64,000 nt of DNA, from the NCBI RefSeq assembly GCF_016907835.1, contig NZ_JAFBCT010000001.1:186001-250000 (forward strand), written 5' to 3'. The translations under genes and the position numbers were made by a program. The notes under the pieces are model-generated. The model saw only the letters and a program-made list of their open reading frames with translations, did no database searches and was not told where the DNA came from. Source of the DNA: Agromyces cerinus (GTDB taxonomy: Bacteria > Actinomycetota > Actinomycetes > Actinomycetales > Microbacteriaceae). The number at the start of each line of letters is the position of its first letter. Position 1 is the first letter of the stretch. Positions 34,677 through 45,157 of the stretch are shown here, in pieces.

Positions 34677-36362
34677 ATGGGCGATGGTCGGCGCCGCGGC
34701 AGGGTTCGCGACGCTGCCGCTGCGTTCACGAGCAACTGGCGCAATCCGAACCTGCGCCGCGCCCAGCTGAGCTTCCTCGGCGCGTGGACCGCCGAGTGGG
34801 CGTTCACCGTCGCGCTCGGCATCGTCGCGTACCGTGACGGCGGCGCCGCAGCGCTCGGTCTCGTCGGGCTGCTCCGCATGGTGCCGTCGGCGATCCTCGC
34901 CCCGCTGCTCTCACCCATCGCCGACCGGGGGCGCCGCGAGCGCGTGCTCATCCTCGTGTCGATCGTGCGCGGGCTCGCGACGGCGGCAGCTGCCGTGGTC
35001 GCCGCCGTGGCGGGGCCTCCGGCGGTCATCTATGCGCTCGCGATCCTGTCCACGATCGCCGCGACGCTCTACCGCCCGGCGCACTCCGCGTTGCTCCCAT
35101 CGCTCTGCCGCACCGGGCACGAGCTCGCGAGCGCGAACGTCGTGCGCGGCCTGCTCGACTCCGCGGCCACACTCGTCGGCCCGCTGATCGCCGCGGTGCT
35201 GCTGCAGTTCACCGGGGTCGACGTGGTGTTCGCCGTGGCGGCGGCCGCGTCGTTCTGGGCGGCGGCCCTGCTCGCGCGACTGAAGTACGACGCCCCGCCG
35301 CGTCCGCCGGCGCCGCGGCGCCCGAACCTCGCCAGGGAGGCGGCGGAGGGCGTGCGGGCGGTCACCGCGAACCGCGACCTGATGCTCATCCTCGGGCTCG
35401 CCGCGGCGCAGGCGCTCACGCGGGGTGCGCTCACGGTGCTCTCGGTCGTCGTCGCGATCGAGTTGCTCGGCACCGGCGAGCCCGGCGTCGGCGCCCTGAT
35501 GACCGCCGTCGGCGTGGGCGCCGTGCTCGGGTCGCTCGCGGCATCCCTGCTCGTCGGCACCGGCCGGCTGGGAGCCTGGTTCGCCGTCGGGGTCGGGCTC
35601 TGGGGCCTGCCCTTCACCCTCGTCGGCCTCGCGCCATATGAGGCACCCGCGCTCGGGCTGCTCGCCTTCGTCGGCGTCGGCAACGCGCTGGTCGACGTCG
35701 CCGGGTTCACGCTCATCGCCCGCATGGCCCCCGACGAGGTGCTCGCCCGCGTCTTCGGTGTGCTCGAGAGCCTCGTTGCCGTCTTCATCGGCATCGGCGC
35801 CATCGTCGCCTCGACGATGATCGAGTGGTTCGGCGTGCAGACCGCACTCATCGCGATCGGACTCGTGTGCCCCGTGCTCGCACTCGCGTCGCTGCCGCGA
35901 CTCCGGAGCATGGACCGCACGGTCGACGTGCTCGACGAGGACATCGGGCTGCTCCAGCAGGTGCCCATGTTCCGCACCCTGCCGCTGCCCTCGATCGAGC
36001 AGCTCGCGCGGGGACTCGAGCCCGTCGGGGTGCCCGCCGGAGCGTCCGTGTTCACACAGGGCGACGTCGGCGACCGCTACTACGTGATCGAGACGGGCGA
36101 GGCCGACGTGGTGGGCGACGGCCGGGTCGTCGCGACACTCGGCCCGGGCGAGGGATTCGGCGAGATCGCGCTGCTGCGCCGCACGCGCCGCACGGCCTCG
36201 GTCGTCGCGAGGAGCGCCCTCGGCCTGCGGGCGCTCGGGTCGGACCGCTTCCTGCCCGTCGTGCTCGGCTACACGGCGAGCGCCCAGGAGGCGGCGGTCG
36301 TCGTCGAAGACCAGCTCGACCGCTACTCGCCGAACGAACGACTGGACGACCCGCCCTCCTGA
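34677..36362 (+). CDS. MFS transporter fused to a cyclic-nucleotide-binding domain
   Basis: A 561-residue fusion. Residues about 20-415 are an MFS transporter of about 12 helices (RRAQLSFLGAWTAEWAFTVALG at the start; SPIADRGRRERVLI resembles motif A). Residues about 430-550 form a cNMP-binding domain: FRTLPLPSIEQLARGLEPV, FTQGDVGDRYYVIETGEADV, and the phosphate-binding cassette GEGFGEIALLRRTRRTASVVA. The cassette carries the Gly-Glu and, nine residues after the Glu (TRRTA), the arginine that contacts the cyclic phosphate in CAP/CRP-type domains. The transporter is therefore probably gated by cAMP or cGMP. The gene immediately downstream encodes a cyclase-like protein. Probably leaderless. Confidence 0.85.
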   Translation: MGDGRRRGRVRDAAAAFTSNWRNPNLRRAQLSFLGAWTAEWAFTVALGIVAYRDGGAAALGLVGLLRMVPSAILAPLLSPIADRGRRERVLILVSIVRGLATAAAAVVAAVAGPPAVIYALAILSTIAATLYRPAHSALLPSLCRTGHELASANVVRGLLDSAATLVGPLIAAVLLQFTGVDVVFAVAAAASFWAAALLARLKYDAPPRPPAPRRPNLAREAAEGVRAVTANRDLMLILGLAAAQALTRGALTVLSVVVAIELLGTGEPGVGALMTAVGVGAVLGSLAASLLVGTGRLGAWFAVGVGLWGLPFTLVGLAPYEAPALGLLAFVGVGNALVDVAGFTLIARMAPDEVLARVFGVLESLVAVFIGIGAIVASTMIEWFGVQTALIAIGLVCPVLALASLPRLRSMDRTVDVLDEDIGLLQQVPMFRTLPLPSIEQLARGLEPVGVPAGASVFTQGDVGDRYYVIETGEADVVGDGRVVATLGPGEGFGEIALLRRTRRTASVVARSALGLRALGSDRFLPVVLGYTASAQEAAVVVEDQLDRYSPNERLDDPPS

Positions 36363-36418
36363 CGGCCCCCTCCGAACAGGGGTGTTGAGAACTCCTCGCC
36401 TTGGTGGGATCGTGAGGC

Positions 36419-37135
36419 ATGGACTCCGGCCGTGCCGTGCTGCTGATCGCCGACATCGGTGGATACACCGACTACATGAGCTCCCACCGCATGAGTCTCG
36501 CGCACGCCGAGGTCAACACCGGTCGCATGCTCGAACGCATGATCGACGCCGCTCCCGGATTCGATCTCATCGAGATCGAGGGCGATGCCGCCTTCCTCTC
36601 GCTGCACGTCGACGAGGGTGAAACGGATGCCTCGATCCCCGAGATCCTCGACGCCGCGGTCGCCATGCACCGCGCCTTCCACCTCGAGCGGCAGTACGTC
36701 ACGGCGAACCTGTGCCCGTGCAAGGGATGCAGGGGGGCCGCCGACCTCAAGCTGAAGTTCGTGGCGCACGTCGGCGAGGTCGCCATCCAGACCATCCGCG
36801 ATCGCATCAAGCTCGTGGGCATCGACGTCATCCAGGTGCACCGCATGCTCAAGAACCCCGTCGACATCCCCGAATACGTGCTGCTCTCCGAGGAGCTCTA
36901 CCGCACCGGTCATGATTCGGTGACGGCTCCCGTGCGCGAGGTGTCGCCCGATCTCGAGGGCTTCGGCACCGTGCGCGCGTACTTCGTCGACGTGGGCGAT
37001 CTCGAGGAGACGCCCCAGCCGCTGCCGTCGCCCTCGTGGCCGAAGCGCATCGGGCAGACGTTCGCCGCGGTGGGCCCGGGGCTGCCGTACATGCTCGGAA
37101 TGCGCGACACCCGCCGCGCGGCATCCGCTCAGTGA
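36419..37135 (+). CDS. DUF2652 protein, class III nucleotide-cyclase-like
   Basis: A 238-residue soluble protein. The N-terminus LLIADIGGYTDYM matches the first metal-binding motif of class III adenylate/guanylate cyclases (Asp12), and EIEGDAAFL matches the second (Asp56). The third motif (usually V-N-x-A-x-R) reads VIQVHRML, keeping the Arg but not the transition-state Asn. An insert carries C99-P-C101-KG-C104, a possible metal site. It may therefore be a weak cyclase, an inactive nucleotide sensor, or a new activity. It follows the MFS/cNMP-domain gene by 56 bp. TTGAGA and GATCGT at 17-base spacing form a possible own promoter ending at the ATG. Confidence 0.7.
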   Translation: MDSGRAVLLIADIGGYTDYMSSHRMSLAHAEVNTGRMLERMIDAAPGFDLIEIEGDAAFLSLHVDEGETDASIPEILDAAVAMHRAFHLERQYVTANLCPCKGCRGAADLKLKFVAHVGEVAIQTIRDRIKLVGIDVIQVHRMLKNPVDIPEYVLLSEELYRTGHDSVTAPVREVSPDLEGFGTVRAYFVDVGDLEETPQPLPSPSWPKRIGQTFAAVGPGLPYMLGMRDTRRAASAQ

Positions 37136-37216
37136 TGGCTGCCCGCGCTCGACTCGAATAGCCCACAGCGAACACTCGGCCGGCATTCGGCGACTGCAAT
37201 GTAGCCTGTGAGCACC

Positions 37217-39235
<2,019 letters not shown>

Positions 39236-39276
39236 TCGCGGGCGCGGCGAGTCCGACGACCCGAAGAGGGGAAGCC

Positions 39277-39873
39277 ATGGCCGGAGTGGACGCCGAGCGC
39301 ATCCAGCGCGCGGTTCACGAGATCCTGCTCGCGATCGGTGAAGACCCTTCGCGACCGGGGCTCGAGCGCACGCCGCAACGCGTCGCCGAGGCCTACGCCG
39401 ACTTCTTCGGCGGTCTCGACGTCGATCCGCAGAGTCACCTCGCCGACACGGTTCCGATCGGGGCGACGGATGCCGGCGTGCCGGCGACGTCCGACGCGGT
39501 CGTGCTCCGCGACCTCGCGTTCCGGTCCGTCTGCGAGCATCACCTGCTGCCGTTCGTCGGCACGGCGCACGTGGCCTACCTGCCGGGCGACCGGGTGGTC
39601 GGGCTCGGCCGCATCCCGGCGGTCGTCGACACGCTCGCCCGTCGACCCCAGTTGCAGGAGCGGCTCACCGAGGAGATCGCCGACGCCCTCGTGGCGGGGC
39701 TCGATCCCAAGGGAGTGCTCGTCGTCCTCGATGCCCAGCACCGCTGCGTGACCACGCGGGGCTCGCGTCAGGAGCGCAGCTCCACCGTGACGATCGCGAG
39801 CCGCGGCGCACTCTCGGAGCCCGCAGCCCGGAGCGAGATCATCACGCTCATCGGGGCCCAGACGAATGCCTGA
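39277..39873 (+). CDS. folE: GTP cyclohydrolase I
   Basis: First enzyme of folate synthesis (198 residues), turning GTP into dihydroneopterin triphosphate. SVCEHHLLPFVGTAHVAYLP holds the zinc Cys and His residues (about 87-105); RVVGLGRIPAVVDTLARRPQLQERLTEEIADAL and QHRCVTTRGSRQ complete the active site. Length is standard. ATG start with GAGGGGAAG upstream. The gene overlaps folP by 8 bp and starts 41 bp after ftsH, an operon order well known from mycobacteria. Confidence 0.96.
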   Translation: MAGVDAERIQRAVHEILLAIGEDPSRPGLERTPQRVAEAYADFFGGLDVDPQSHLADTVPIGATDAGVPATSDAVVLRDLAFRSVCEHHLLPFVGTAHVAYLPGDRVVGLGRIPAVVDTLARRPQLQERLTEEIADALVAGLDPKGVLVVLDAQHRCVTTRGSRQERSSTVTIASRGALSEPAARSEIITLIGAQTNA

Positions 39874-40678
39874 TCGCACGCTCGTCATGGGTGTGGTGAA
39901 CGTCACGCCCGACTCCTTCAGCGACGGCGGCCGCTGGTTCGACGCCGATGCGGCGATCGCCCACGGGCTCGAGCTCGTCGCCGCCGGCGCCGACATCCTC
40001 GACGTCGGGGGAGAGTCGACCCGACCGGGTGCCGCGCGGGTCGCGCCCGAAGAGGAGCTGCGCCGAGTCGTGCCCGTCATCGGGGAGCTCGCGGGCCGCG
40101 GCATCCGGGTGAGCGTCGACACGATGCGCGCCGCAACGGCCCAGGCCGCGGTCGAGGCCGGGGCCGAGATCATCAACGACGTCTCCGCAGGCCTCGCTGA
40201 TGCGGCGATGGGCTCGATCGCCGCCGAGACCGGTGCACGCTACGTCGCCATGCACTGGCGCGGCCATTCCGACCGCATGGACTCGCTCGCCGACTACACC
40301 GACGTCGCCGTCGAGGTGCGCGACGAGCTCGCCCAGCGGGTCGACGCCCTCGTGGCGGCCGGGGTCGCCCCCGAGAAGCTCATCCTCGACCCCGGCCTCG
40401 GCTTCGCCAAGCGCGGCGACCAGAACTGGGAACTGCTCGGCCGTCTCGACGTGCTCGCCGGACTCGGGCTGCCGATCCTCGTCGGCGCCTCGCGCAAACG
40501 ATTCCTCGGCGCGATGCTGCCCGAGACGGCATCCGTCACCGACCGCGACCTTCCGACGGCCGTCGTCAGCGTGCTCTCGGCGCAGGCCGGCGCCTGGGCG
40601 GTGCGCGTGCACGACGTGCAGGGCACGCGACGCGCCCTCGACGTCCTCGGCGCATGGCAGAGTGGACGACGTGACTGA
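39866..40678 (+). CDS. folP: dihydropteroate synthase
   Basis: Folate enzyme of 270 residues that joins p-aminobenzoate to the pterin pyrophosphate; the target of sulfonamides. MGVVNVTPDSFSDGGRW is the N-terminal signature (residues 8-24). DVGGESTRPGA, INDVSAG, AMHWRG and the phosphate-binding GASRKRFLG loop are all visible. ATG start inside the end of folE. The gene overlaps folB by 8 bp. Confidence 0.96.
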   Translation: MPDRTLVMGVVNVTPDSFSDGGRWFDADAAIAHGLELVAAGADILDVGGESTRPGAARVAPEEELRRVVPVIGELAGRGIRVSVDTMRAATAQAAVEAGAEIINDVSAGLADAAMGSIAAETGARYVAMHWRGHSDRMDSLADYTDVAVEVRDELAQRVDALVAAGVAPEKLILDPGLGFAKRGDQNWELLGRLDVLAGLGLPILVGASRKRFLGAMLPETASVTDRDLPTAVVSVLSAQAGAWAVRVHDVQGTRRALDVLGAWQSGRRD

Positions 40679-41057
40679 ACTGCGCGATCGCGGGCGAGGC
40701 GACAAGATCACCCTCACGGGGCTTCGCGTGCGCGCACACCACGGCGTGTTCGACTTCGAGCGCGTCGAGGGACAGGAGTTCGTGATCGACGTCTCCGTCG
40801 CCGTCGACCTCGCGGCCGCAGCGGCATCCGATGATCTCGACCGCACCGTGCACTACGGCGAGCTCGCCGAAGCCGTCGTCGCGGCGGTGGAGCGCGACCC
40901 GGTCGACCTCATCGAGACCGTCGCCGAGCGGGTCGCAGCAGTGGCACTCGGCTTCCCGGCGGTCGACGAGGTCGAGGTCACCGTGCACAAGCCGCAGGCG
41001 CCGATCACCGTGCCGTTCGGCGACGTCGCGGTCACGATCGTGCGGAGCCGGCCATGA
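40671..41057 (+). CDS. folB: dihydroneopterin aldolase
   Basis: Small folate enzyme (128 residues) converting dihydroneopterin to hydroxymethyl-dihydropterin. ITLTGLRVRAHHGVFDFERVEGQEFVIDV is the family signature, with the catalytic Glu in VEGQEF, and VHKPQAPI near the C-terminus contains the conserved Lys. The GTG start lies inside folP. The downstream folK overlaps in ATGA. Length is normal. Confidence 0.93.
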   Translation: MTELRDRGRGDKITLTGLRVRAHHGVFDFERVEGQEFVIDVSVAVDLAAAAASDDLDRTVHYGELAEAVVAAVERDPVDLIETVAERVAAVALGFPAVDEVEVTVHKPQAPITVPFGDVAVTIVRSRP

Positions 41058-41539
41058 CGCGCGCCGTCATCGCGTTCGGGGCGAACCTCGGCGACCGTGA
41101 GGCGACGATCGCCGCCGCGGTGCGCGAGGTCGCCGAAGCACCCGGAGTCGATCTCGTCGCGGTGTCGCCCGTCTACGAGACCGCGGCCGTCAAGGACGCC
41201 GGAGTCGACCTCGACGCACCGCGCTACCTGAACGGCGTCGTCGTCGTCGAGACCGCACTCGAGCCGCACGCACTGCTCGATCTGCTGCAGCGCATCGAGC
41301 TCGAGCACGGCCGGGTGCGCACCGAGCACTGGGGCGACCGCACGCTCGACCTCGACCTCATCGACGTCGACGGCGTCGTGCTCGACGACGACCGGCTCAC
41401 GTTGCCGCACCCGCGCGCCTGGCAGCGGGCGTTCGTGCTGGCCCCGTGGCTCGACGTCGACCCGGATGCCGAGCTCGCCGGGCGGGGGCCGATCGCCGCC
41501 CTGCGTGTCGCAGCGTCAGACGAGGTGGTTCGCCGATGA
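41054..41539 (+). CDS. folK: hydroxymethyl-dihydropterin pyrophosphokinase
   Basis: A 161-residue enzyme that pyrophosphorylates the pterin before folP acts. FGANLGDREATIAAAVREV at the N-terminus, YLNGVVVVETALEPHALLDLLQRIELEHGR in the middle and DRTLDLDLIDVDG (ATP/Mg-binding aspartates) with LPHPRAWQRAFVLAPW are diagnostic. ATG overlaps the folB stop. Its own stop overlaps the next start (ATGA). Confidence 0.95.
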   Translation: MTRAVIAFGANLGDREATIAAAVREVAEAPGVDLVAVSPVYETAAVKDAGVDLDAPRYLNGVVVVETALEPHALLDLLQRIELEHGRVRTEHWGDRTLDLDLIDVDGVVLDDDRLTLPHPRAWQRAFVLAPWLDVDPDAELAGRGPIAALRVAASDEVVRR

Positions 41540-42009
41540 GGCGCACGCACCCCTCCACCATCGTCGCCTTCGTGCTCGCGGGCATCGTCGCCGGCTACCT
41601 CATCGACCTCGCGATCGTCTCGAACGGGTCGAAGGCGATCGTGCCCCCGCTCTCGCTCCCGATCACCCTCGCGGGGGTCGCAGCGCTCGTCGTGGCGTTC
41701 GCCTGGCCGATCCGCCGTGCCGTCAAGGGCAAGGCGACCAAGCACCTCGACCCGTTCCGCGCCATGCGCACCGCCGTGCTCGCGAAGGCCTGCAGCCTGA
41801 GCGGTGCGCTCATGCTCGGCTTCGGCCTCGGCATCACCCTGTTCCTGTTGACGCGCAGCGTCGTGCCGTCGGCCGCGACGATCTGGCTCGCCGTCGCCAC
41901 GGCGATCGGCGCGGCCCTGCTCATGGCCGGGGGGCTCATCGCGGAGTACTTCTGCACCCTGCCGCCCGACGACACCGACACCGAGAAGAAAGAGCACGCG
42001 CATGCCTGA
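41536..42009 (+). CDS. DUF3180 membrane protein
   Basis: A 157-residue membrane protein with four hydrophobic helices and a charged tail (DDTDTEKKEHAHA). DUF3180 proteins always appear after folK in actinobacteria (the mycobacterial Rv3605c position). PFRAMRTAVLAKACSLSGALMLGFGLG is the conserved core. Function is unknown; the constant location suggests a link to folate or envelope functions. Overlaps folK and the next PH-domain gene. Confidence 0.85.
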   Translation: MRRTHPSTIVAFVLAGIVAGYLIDLAIVSNGSKAIVPPLSLPITLAGVAALVVAFAWPIRRAVKGKATKHLDPFRAMRTAVLAKACSLSGALMLGFGLGITLFLLTRSVVPSAATIWLAVATAIGAALLMAGGLIAEYFCTLPPDDTDTEKKEHAHA

Positions 42010-42532
42010 GGGGCCCGGCCTCCAGCCCGATGAGACCGTGCACGACGAGCCGCAACTGCCTGAGGCATCCGACACCGGCTGGCTGCGGGTCTCGCCGAAG
42101 TACGTGCTCGTCGAGGTGGTCGGCTCGATCATCGGCATGCTCATCTTCGTGGGCGTCGCCCTCGGGGCCTACTTCCTGCTCCACTGGGAGTGGGCGCTGT
42201 GGGTCGCGGGCGCGATCGCCCTGGTCTCGCTCGTCGGCATCGCGCTCGAGCCGCGCCGCGTGCGGTCGATCCAGTACCGCCTGCGCGCCGACGACCTGCT
42301 CTTCCGCCGCGGCATCATGTTCCAGCGGCAGGTGGCGGTGCCCTACGGGCGCATGCAACTCGTCGACATCACCCGCGGCCCGGTCGCGCGCGCCCTCGGC
42401 CTGGCCGACCTCAAGTTCGTGACCGCGGCGGCGTCGAGCGCGGTCACCGTGCCGGGGCTGCCGATGGCCGAGGCCGATCGCCTCCGCGACGAGCTCGTCG
42501 CCCTCGCCGAGTCGCGCCGGGCGGGGCTGTGA
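42002..42532 (+). CDS. bacterial PH domain membrane protein (YdbS-like)
   Basis: A 176-residue protein with two adjoining hydrophobic helices (residues about 36-77) and a bPH2 domain (about 80-170): YRLRADDLLFRRGIMFQRQVAVPYGRMQLVDITRGPVARALGLADLKFVTA. In Bacillus the YdbS/YdbT pair is known to confer resistance to certain antimicrobial peptides. Overlaps the larger PH protein downstream, so the two are probably a complex. ATG start inside the DUF3180 gene. Confidence 0.85.
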   Translation: MPEGPGLQPDETVHDEPQLPEASDTGWLRVSPKYVLVEVVGSIIGMLIFVGVALGAYFLLHWEWALWVAGAIALVSLVGIALEPRRVRSIQYRLRADDLLFRRGIMFQRQVAVPYGRMQLVDITRGPVARALGLADLKFVTAAASSAVTVPGLPMAEADRLRDELVALAESRRAGL

Positions 42533-44409
42533 CCGAAGTCACCCGCCCGCAGGGAGTGGTGAACCTCGCCGACGGCGAGTGGCACCGACTCCACCCGGCG
42601 AGCCCCCTGCTGCGCGGCGGCCTCGTGTTCATCGCCGTGCTCGGTTTCATCATCGCGAACCTGCGCGAGCGGGTCATCGACATCTTCCTGACGATCTTCG
42701 CGCCCGAGTCGAGCGGGCCGATCGACGCCGAGTACGGCGAATGGCAGGAGGACTGGGCGAACGACCCCGTCGGCGGCATCGTGATGAACGGTCTCGTGGG
42801 CTGGGCGCTGCTCGCCCTCGGGGCGATCATCGTCGCCGTCGTCATCGGATTCTGGCTGTCGTGGCGCATGCACACGTTCCGGGTCACGCACGAGGCGGTC
42901 GAGGTGCGCAGCGGCATCCTCTTCCGCTCGCACCGCAGTGCACGCCTCGATCGCATCCAGGGCATCAACGTCAACCGGCCGCTCTTCGCGCGCCTCTTCG
43001 GCACGGCGAAGCTCGAGATCTCGGTCGCCGGGCAGTCGGCGAACGTGCAGCTCGCCTACCTCGGTTCCACCCTCGCCGACGCGCTGCGCGCCGACGTGCT
43101 GCGCCTCGCGTCGGGCGCGCGGGCCGAGCGAGCGCACGGCGCGGTCGCTCCCGCCGGTGCGGGCGACGGGCGAGCGGATGCCTCGGCGACCGTCGCACCG
43201 GGCGCGGCAACGCCTCCCGGCGGCCTGGCCGGGCCCGATACCGCCGGGGCCGCTGCCGCTGGTGCCGCGACGCAGTCGGGCGCCGAGGCGGCAGGGCGCA
43301 GTCCCGTGACCGCCCGTGCCGGGGCGCTCGTCACGCAGCGCGTCGACGAGTTCCTCGCCCCCGAGCTCGACCCCGACCTCGCACCGCCCGAGTCGGTCGT
43401 GCACCTGCCGCTCGGTCGCGTGATCGGTTCGACGCTGCTCGGTGGGTCGACGATCTGGGCGATCATCCTCGTCGCCGTCATCGTCATCGGCGTCACGAGC
43501 GGCCAGATGTGGGTGCTCTTCAGCTTCGTGCCCGCGGCCATCGGTCTCGTCAGCTACACGTGGTCGCGCATCACGAAGTCGCTGCGCTACTCGATCGCCG
43601 GCACTCCCGACGGCGTGCGCATCGGGCACGGCCTGCTCTCGACGGGCAACCAGACGATCCCACCGGGCCGGGTGCACGCCGTCGAGGCCACCCAGTGGGT
43701 GTTCTGGCGGCCGTTCGGCTGGTGGTCGGTGCGCATCAACGTCGCCGGGCAATCGGTCTCCTCTTCGGGTGACGCCGCGCAGCGCACCATCGTGCTCCCG
43801 GTCGGCACCGCAGCCGACGTGCACCGGGTGCTCGCCCTGCTGCTGCCCGACGCCGCGACGGAGGTCGAGGCACTCGTCGATGCCGGCCTCGTGGGTCGCG
43901 GCGACGCCGGCGGGTTCTCCGCCACCCCGAAGCGCGCCGCGTGGCTGCGACCGTTCTCGTGGAAGCGCATCGGCCTCGCCGAGACGGCGGGTGTCGCGGT
44001 GATCCGACGAGGCGCCCTCATCCGCAGCCTGAGCCTCGTGCCACTCGCCCGCATGCAGTCGGTGGCCCTGTCGGTCGGCCCGATCGAACGCGGGCTCGAC
44101 CTCGCGACCCTGCGCCTGCACACGGTGACCGGTCCGGTCAGCGCCGTGGTGCCCGTCGCCGACCGTGCCGTCGCGACGGCGCTCTTCGAGCGGCTCGCGC
44201 GCGAGGCGATCGAGCGTGCGGCGAGCGACACCTCGCACCACTGGGGCGCGGCATCCGCCCCCGCTTCGCCTGCAGCTGCAGCGGTCGCCCCGGAAGCGCC
44301 CGCTGCTCCGGTCGAACCGTCGACCGATGCATCCGCTGCTCCGGTCGAACCGTCGACCGGACCATCCGCTGCCCGCACCGACGAGACGGAGCCCCGACAT
44401 GTCGGCTGA
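42529..44409 (+). CDS. multi-PH-domain membrane protein (YdbT-like)
   Basis: A 626-residue membrane protein with three bPH2-type repeats separated by helix pairs. Repeat 1 is TFRVTHEAVEVRSGILFRSHRSARLDRIQGINVNRPLFARLFG. Repeat 2 is YSIAGTPDGVRIGHGLLSTGNQTIPPGRVHAVEATQ, and repeat 3 starts at GVAVIRRGALIRSLSLVPLARMQSVALS. Long Ala/Pro/Gly-rich inserts lie after repeat 1 (about 200-265) and at the C-terminus (about 570-626), where an 18-base unit encoding PVEPST is partly repeated. GTG start in the stop of the preceding gene. Together with the smaller PH protein it is likely part of an envelope-stress system. Confidence 0.85.
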   Translation: MTEVTRPQGVVNLADGEWHRLHPASPLLRGGLVFIAVLGFIIANLRERVIDIFLTIFAPESSGPIDAEYGEWQEDWANDPVGGIVMNGLVGWALLALGAIIVAVVIGFWLSWRMHTFRVTHEAVEVRSGILFRSHRSARLDRIQGINVNRPLFARLFGTAKLEISVAGQSANVQLAYLGSTLADALRADVLRLASGARAERAHGAVAPAGAGDGRADASATVAPGAATPPGGLAGPDTAGAAAAGAATQSGAEAAGRSPVTARAGALVTQRVDEFLAPELDPDLAPPESVVHLPLGRVIGSTLLGGSTIWAIILVAVIVIGVTSGQMWVLFSFVPAAIGLVSYTWSRITKSLRYSIAGTPDGVRIGHGLLSTGNQTIPPGRVHAVEATQWVFWRPFGWWSVRINVAGQSVSSSGDAAQRTIVLPVGTAADVHRVLALLLPDAATEVEALVDAGLVGRGDAGGFSATPKRAAWLRPFSWKRIGLAETAGVAVIRRGALIRSLSLVPLARMQSVALSVGPIERGLDLATLRLHTVTGPVSAVVPVADRAVATALFERLAREAIERAASDTSHHWGAASAPASPAAAAVAPEAPAAPVEPSTDASAAPVEPSTGPSAARTDETEPRHVG

Positions 44410-45157
44410 TCGACCTGGAAGGCTCGGCGTCGGCACCATCGGCGCCGGGCGCGTCGGCGCCGTGCTCGCCTCGGCCCTCGCCGGAGCAGGGCACGCCCTC
44501 ACCGGCATCGCCGCGGTCTCCGACGAGAGCCGCGAGCGCGCGGCGACCATGCTGCCCTCGGTGCCGGTGCTGCCGATCCCCGAGATCATCGAGCGCAGCG
44601 AGCTCGTGCTGCTCGCCGTGCCCGAGGCCGAACTCGGCCCCCTCGTCGCCGGGCTCGCCGAGGCCGGCGCCTGGCAACCGGGCCAGCTCGTGCTGCACAC
44701 CGTCGCCCGTTTCGGCACGGGCGTGCTCGACCCCGCACGCCTCGCAGGGGCCATCCCGCTCGCCGTGCACCCCGCGATGAGCTTCACCGGCACGAGCATC
44801 GATCTCGCGCGCCTGCCGGGCACGTGGTTCGCCGTCACCGCACCCGCTCCAGTGCTGCCGATCGGCCAGGCACTCGTCGTCGAGATGGGCGGTGAGCCCG
44901 TCATCGTCGCCGAGCGCGACCGAGCCGCCTACGGCGAGGCGATCGACACGGCCGTCTCGTTCTCGAGCGCGATCGTCGACCAGGCCAGCGGCATCCTCGA
45001 CGGCATCGGGGTGGCGAGGCCCGGCGCGGTGCTCGCCCCGCTCGTGCGCAGCGCCGTCGAGAATGCACTCGCACGGCACGACCGCGGTGCGTACGCCGAG
45101 GGGGCCGATACGATCGACGAGGCCGATTCCGACTGGCCGCTGGGGGGTGGCGCGTGA
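44399..45157 (+). CDS. Rossmann-fold/DUF2520 protein
   Basis: A 252-residue two-domain protein. Residues about 7-120 are a Rossmann domain with VGTIGAGRVGAVLASALAGAGH as nucleotide-binding loop and LVLLAVPEAELGPLVAGLAE. Residues about 125-250 form the DUF2520 helical domain (AVHPAMSFTGTSIDLARLPGTWFAVT). Its constant place before panC in actinobacteria suggests a dehydrogenase of the pantothenate route, perhaps a ketopantoate reductase-like enzyme, but this is inference. ATG overlaps the PH gene by 11 bp; GTGA overlap with panC. Confidence 0.85.
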   Translation: MSADRPGRLGVGTIGAGRVGAVLASALAGAGHALTGIAAVSDESRERAATMLPSVPVLPIPEIIERSELVLLAVPEAELGPLVAGLAEAGAWQPGQLVLHTVARFGTGVLDPARLAGAIPLAVHPAMSFTGTSIDLARLPGTWFAVTAPAPVLPIGQALVVEMGGEPVIVAERDRAAYGEAIDTAVSFSSAIVDQASGILDGIGVARPGAVLAPLVRSAVENALARHDRGAYAEGADTIDEADSDWPLGGGA

